Shown: in pieces, positions 33,167 through 35,798 of the stretch
How positions within the stretch are numbered: the first letter of the stretch is position 1
How the letters are laid out: each line of letters opens with the position of its first letter
Assembly (NCBI GenBank): GCA_913031625.1
Contig: CAJWGB010000029.1
Location: 1 to 35,798, forward strand
Direction of reading: 5' to 3'
DNA length: 35,798 nucleotides
Source: an uncultured Planctomycetaceae bacterium
GTDB taxonomy: Bacteria; Planctomycetota; Planctomycetia; Planctomycetales; Planctomycetaceae
Program-made: the position numbers and the translations under genes
The notes under the pieces: model-generated
What the model was told of the DNA's origin: nothing
Seen by the model: the letters and a program-made list of their open reading frames with translations, nothing else
Database searches by the model: none

Positions 33167-34528
33167 TCAGGTTTTAAAGGGACTGCTGTCGCGCAGGTAC
33201 TTCATCCACGTGGTGTCATCCGGACCGGCCTCAATATGGTTGCAGCGGTATTCTTCGGAAGGCAGCCGTTTGATGCCCAGTTTTTTCATCTGCCGTCGTC
33301 CGTGTTCTTCCACGTTGAACAGCGGCTCCGTGGGGTTGCGGATGGCGAGTTCCAGTGCTGCGGTTGCTCGTTCGCGCTGGCGGCCAAGCACCAGAACCTT
33401 TCTTAACCATGCTTCATTGTCCAGTTCGAAGCCGAGCAGGTAGCGAGTGTTTGATTTGAACCGTGATCGATTCTGCTCCCACCATGCCGCAACTTCGTGC
33501 TGGATGGGCCACGGCAGGTTTTCATCTTCGTCCATTTCGACGTTGTCGTCATCAGGGTCATCGTTGGGACCCGCTTCAAACCCGTCCGGCCAGTCGCCTT
33601 CATACGGCCGCTGATCGAGACGTAATCCCGTGATGCGGTAAAAGGCCTCGCCTGCGACCCGAGCATACTGCGGCTGTGCCATCATCTCGATGAGCCACGG
33701 GATGCCGTCCGGGATACCCAGGATACCTGAGCACTGCAGGCCTAGACGTTGATTTGGGGTGTTACCCTCTCTAAGTGAGTGAACAAGGTGGGATACGTCG
33801 CGAATCGGTAATACCGATGCAAGTGTGTGAGCTGCCATAACGGAAGACGGGCCACCAACTCTCGCCTCATCAGTCAACACATCAGATAATAACTGCCTGT
33901 CATTGTCGCTGATGTCGCGCAAAAGCAGTTCAGATGCGAACTCGACCCAAAGGCTGTGCTCGCAGTGCTGCTGCAACCACTGGAGATTTGACATCAGATT
34001 CAGTGGCTGGCCGATGCGTGCGTGGAGGAGTGCTGCGAGTGCGGCGACCGCAGCATCATTGTGGTTAAGCAGTCCTTTGAGACACGGCCCCGGGCTCTGT
34101 CGGTGATAATCAAAAACCTGAAGGGCAAAACAAAGTTCGCGGGTCTGATCAGACACAATGAACTGTTGGCAGCACTCGGCGACGGAATCCCAGCTGAACC
34201 ACGACAACAAACGCAGGAGTTGCCGTGTCTCATCAGAATCGTGCGAATTCTCGGTGACGACTCTGCGGACGGATGGCACGTCCAGGCCTCCCGACCGAAC
34301 GACGTCAAGGTAACCAGACATCAACTCCCACTCATCCGTACCGCAATGCAGTGATTTGATTGTTTCTAAAGATGCATCACTAAGGGCATCGAGACCTATT
34401 CGCAATTCGTTGTCGATCGCCAAAATATCGCTGAGAGAATAGTGAGGTCCACTGGTAGCCGATTTGCGACTCTGCAACTGGAAACAGGCACTTTCCCAAT
34501 GCTGCGTTAGCGTAATATCAAGCATCAT
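33167..34528 (-). CDS. Second, diverged TIGR02270-family protein
   Basis: A 453-residue paralogue of the gene ending at 31758. The shared C-terminal signature is NTRYLLGFELDNEAWLRKVL, then GRQRERATAALELAIRNPTE and PLFNVEEHGRRQMKKLGIKR. The FYRITGLRLD segment matches FSQITGVDLE of the other copy. Both have an acidic stretch before a AWWEQNRSRF / AWWTQNEGRF motif. The N-terminal 150 residues are poorly conserved between the two, and this copy has an extra 40-residue C-terminal tail. The ATG at 34528 is followed by a second ATG at 34525. Codon use and a slightly lower GC content in the first half suggest a less settled, possibly exchanged, accessory gene. Function is unknown; association with T6SS effectors is a family-level observation. 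Confidence 0.82.
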   Translation of the reverse strand: MMLDITLTQHWESACFQLQSRKSATSGPHYSLSDILAIDNELRIGLDALSDASLETIKSLHCGTDEWELMSGYLDVVRSGGLDVPSVRRVVTENSHDSDETRQLLRLLSWFSWDSVAECCQQFIVSDQTRELCFALQVFDYHRQSPGPCLKGLLNHNDAAVAALAALLHARIGQPLNLMSNLQWLQQHCEHSLWVEFASELLLRDISDNDRQLLSDVLTDEARVGGPSSVMAAHTLASVLPIRDVSHLVHSLREGNTPNQRLGLQCSGILGIPDGIPWLIEMMAQPQYARVAGEAFYRITGLRLDQRPYEGDWPDGFEAGPNDDPDDDNVEMDEDENLPWPIQHEVAAWWEQNRSRFKSNTRYLLGFELDNEAWLRKVLVLGRQRERATAALELAIRNPTEPLFNVEEHGRRQMKKLGIKRLPSEEYRCNHIEAGPDDTTWMKYLRDSSPFKT

Positions 34529-34784
34529 GACGAATCAGACAGGTCTGCGTGGTGGTGCGATTCTTAGTTGCCGTTGTGCAGGACTTGCCCTTAATTTGGA
34601 GAGGGGCGTTGAAAAAACTGAGTTGAGGTTCATCTACCGGATAGGTCAAGCGGATCCTGCAATGCTCCGGATTCAGTCTTTTTAGAATAGGAACAACCGA
34701 GTGGGTACGCATGCTGAAGCAGCACACAGGATCGTCAAATTTAACTTCGCTGGGGCCGGTGAAAACTCCCTTTGCAACAATCAC
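34518..34784 (-). CDS. Doubtful 88-residue frame downstream of propeller gene
   Basis: An open frame fills most of the gap between the propeller gene and the second TIGR02270 gene, on the same strand. It would begin with GTG 11 bases after the propeller stop and overlap the next gene by 11 bases, which fits an operon. The product (from MIVAKGVFTGPSEVKFDDPV onward) has no recognised family and looks beta-strand rich in its first 60 residues. However, there is no clear ribosome binding site. Its codons at residues 25-31 are formed by one arm of an inverted repeat with the propeller gene end. It may be a real small gene, a remnant, or non-coding. Confidence 0.22.
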   Translation of the reverse strand: MIVAKGVFTGPSEVKFDDPVCCFSMRTHSVVPILKRLNPEHCRIRLTYPVDEPQLSFFNAPLQIKGKSCTTATKNRTTTQTCLIRHDA

Positions 34785-34822
34785 ACGCTATCAATTCAGT
34801 CAATGCGTACCCACTCAGTTCC
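34690..34822. repeat. Interrupted inverted repeat at 3' end of propeller gene
   Basis: The left arm 34690-34712 (GGAAC, AACC, then GAGTGGGTACGCAT) is matched in inverse orientation by 34803-34822, whose complement reads GGAAC, T, GAGTGGGTACGCAT. Nineteen bases match, broken only by a 4-versus-1 base difference, with 90 bases between the arms. The right arm encodes the last residues of the propeller gene (GTEWVRI). The left arm would encode GTTEWVR on the plus strand. It may be an RNA hairpin, a trace of an inverted duplication of a related gene end, or an inversion site. Confidence 0.75.
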
Positions 34823-35677
34823 GTCAAAGCAAAAGACATCATCAGCACCAACCGACCACAACGTATCTTCGGCCGAACTAAGCCTATAACACGACGACGG
34901 TGCGTCGTCTCCGAAATCGACCTGTGTCAAAACACCGTCTTCAAGCGTCCAGAGACTGAATACGGTGGCCAGGTACAACTTCCCATTGAACCAGTGAACA
35001 TCCCAAAAATCCTCAACCATCGGTTCCAAGTCCAGCAGTTGCCATGTATCGCCTCGACCGGTGAGCACAGTACCCTGCTGTCCACAGACGTAGACGGTAC
35101 CGTCGCCGCTACAGCAGACGCCCGTCAGAATTACATTGGTCGCTCCGTTGTGGTTAATCCAATCATTGCCATCCCATTGGAAAATTTCACCGTTCCAGCC
35201 GACGGCATAGACTTCGGCTGCGGAGAATCCGTCAATCGCTTCGAATCCAGTTTCGGAATCGGATCCCGGAGCATGCATTGCGGTCCATGAGTTTTCGTCG
35301 TCTCGTCGAAAGACCTGCCGATCCATGCCACACGCATATGCCAGGCCGTCAATGACTCCGAGATTACGTAGAGCCAGCGGCTCCGGAATAATTTGCTCTT
35401 CAGTGACGGTGCCGCCAACGTAGGTTAGTACCTCACCGTCTTCGCCAACACTGACCATTTTTTCTTCCGGTTTTTTTGCCACGCATACGGCGATTCCTGA
35501 CCAATTTCGGTCACCAATGTGGCCAAAAAGCGTCTGGTGGAACCCAATGAATCGAGCATGTTCTACGGCTTCATCCTGAAGCCCGCGGTCTCTGGCGACG
35601 ATGTAGATGAGATCTTTGAATCGCGCCGCGCCATCCACGAAGAGTGTTGATTCCGAGATTGATTCTTCTTTTGACAT
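34796..35677 (-). CDS. Cytoplasmic beta-propeller-like protein
   Basis: A 293-residue protein without signal peptide or transmembrane segment. From about residue 60 it shows roughly six repeats of 35-42 residues, each with a W/Y-rich strand pair. Examples are VSVGEDGEVLTYVGG, AYACGMDRQVFRRDD, VYAVGWNGEIFQWDGNDW, VYVCGQQGTVLTGRGDTW and LWSVGADDVFCFDGTEW. This is typical of WD40/Kelch-like propellers. The first 55 residues are helical and acidic. Similar soluble propellers occur beside polymorphic or T6SS toxins, where they may act as immunity proteins. No motif here proves that. ATG 35677 has a GGAATGGAAA stretch upstream. It follows a probable gene end at 35726 by 48 bases. Base composition is slightly richer in A and T than the T6SS core. 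Confidence 0.78.
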   Translation of the reverse strand: MSKEESISESTLFVDGAARFKDLIYIVARDRGLQDEAVEHARFIGFHQTLFGHIGDRNWSGIAVCVAKKPEEKMVSVGEDGEVLTYVGGTVTEEQIIPEPLALRNLGVIDGLAYACGMDRQVFRRDDENSWTAMHAPGSDSETGFEAIDGFSAAEVYAVGWNGEIFQWDGNDWINHNGATNVILTGVCCSGDGTVYVCGQQGTVLTGRGDTWQLLDLEPMVEDFWDVHWFNGKLYLATVFSLWTLEDGVLTQVDFGDDAPSSCYRLSSAEDTLWSVGADDVFCFDGTEWVRID

Positions 35678-35725
35678 GTTCGATTTCCATTCCGATTCAC
35701 GTTGAAGACTTGAGGGATTGAATTG

Positions 35726-35798
35726 CTACGGCAGATTCGTCTGGGGTTTAAACTGTTTGACTTTGGCATCGATATGCGCCTGGCTCATTGACCGACCG
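35726..35798 (-). CDS. Possible C-terminal fragment of a gene cut by the window edge
   Basis: On the minus strand an open frame runs in from the right edge and ends with TAG at 35726. Its last residues read MSQAHIDAKVKQFKPQTNLP. Only about 24 codons are visible, so the family cannot be named. Its position directly upstream of the propeller gene, 48 bases away and on the same strand, fits an operon partner. If the propeller is an immunity-like protein, this could be the end of the matching effector. That is speculation. Confidence 0.35.
   Translation of the reverse strand, partial: GRSMSQAHIDAKVKQFKPQTNLP

Noticed and set aside
34464-34685. 73-residue plus-strand frame in the right island
   Set aside because: It overlaps the start of the second TIGR02270 gene on the other strand and shows no motif or ribosome binding site.
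1-35798. CRISPR arrays, tRNA or rRNA genes and insertion sequences
   Set aside because: No regularly spaced repeats, no cloverleaf with a typical T-arm, and no transposase motif or terminal inverted repeats with target duplication were seen on reading both strands by eye.

Overview
The window carries a large chromosomal type VI secretion system (T6SS) locus from a bacterium that is probably a planctomycete. That assignment is an inference. It rests on moderate GC content, very long secreted-type proteins with degenerate caspase folds and von Willebrand A (VWA) domains, a GAF-HlyD fusion, a lipidated TolC and HEAT-like TIGR02270 proteins. No rRNA, tRNA or housekeeping marker is present to confirm it.

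Left part (1-14589, + strand). A small acidic protein of unknown function is translationally coupled to a FliA-type sigma factor. A nearly complete sheath, baseplate and recycling block follows in the 'imp' order: tssA, tssB, tssC, a second tssC-like gene (impD type), tagJ (impE), tssE, tssF, tssG and tssH (clpV). Most junctions are overlaps or very short gaps. The clear exception is a strong intrinsic terminator between tssC and the second tssC-like gene, which probably makes the sheath genes a high-expression unit. After clpV comes a degenerate protein kinase-like protein.

Middle (14612-20042). On the minus strand is a two-gene operon: a GAF-transmembrane-HlyD fusion, then a periplasmic adaptor (membrane fusion protein). 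It diverges from a plus-strand lipoprotein of the TolC family with a long acidic tail. No inner-membrane pump gene accompanies them.

Right-centre (20200-31719, + strand). Three genes look like an unusual T6SS membrane module. A shortened TssM/IcmF-like protein keeps the transmembrane and degenerate GTPase-like part but has no periplasmic domain. It sits between two giant paralogous single-pass proteins of 1625 and 1635 residues. Each giant has a caspase-like fold after its transmembrane helix. One keeps the cysteine position and the other keeps the histidine position. The second also carries a VWA domain with an intact metal site. TssJ, TssK, TssL, Hcp, VgrG and PAAR are absent from the window. 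This module is the best candidate for an undescribed system.

Right end (31758-35798, - strand). This is an accessory island read toward the T6SS block: an edge fragment, a cytoplasmic beta-propeller-like protein, a doubtful 88-residue frame, a TIGR02270-family protein, a 53-residue two-helix membrane protein, and a second TIGR02270-family protein. A 19-bp interrupted inverted repeat flanks the 3' end of the propeller gene. The arrangement resembles T6SS effector, adaptor or immunity islands, but no toxin domain is visible.
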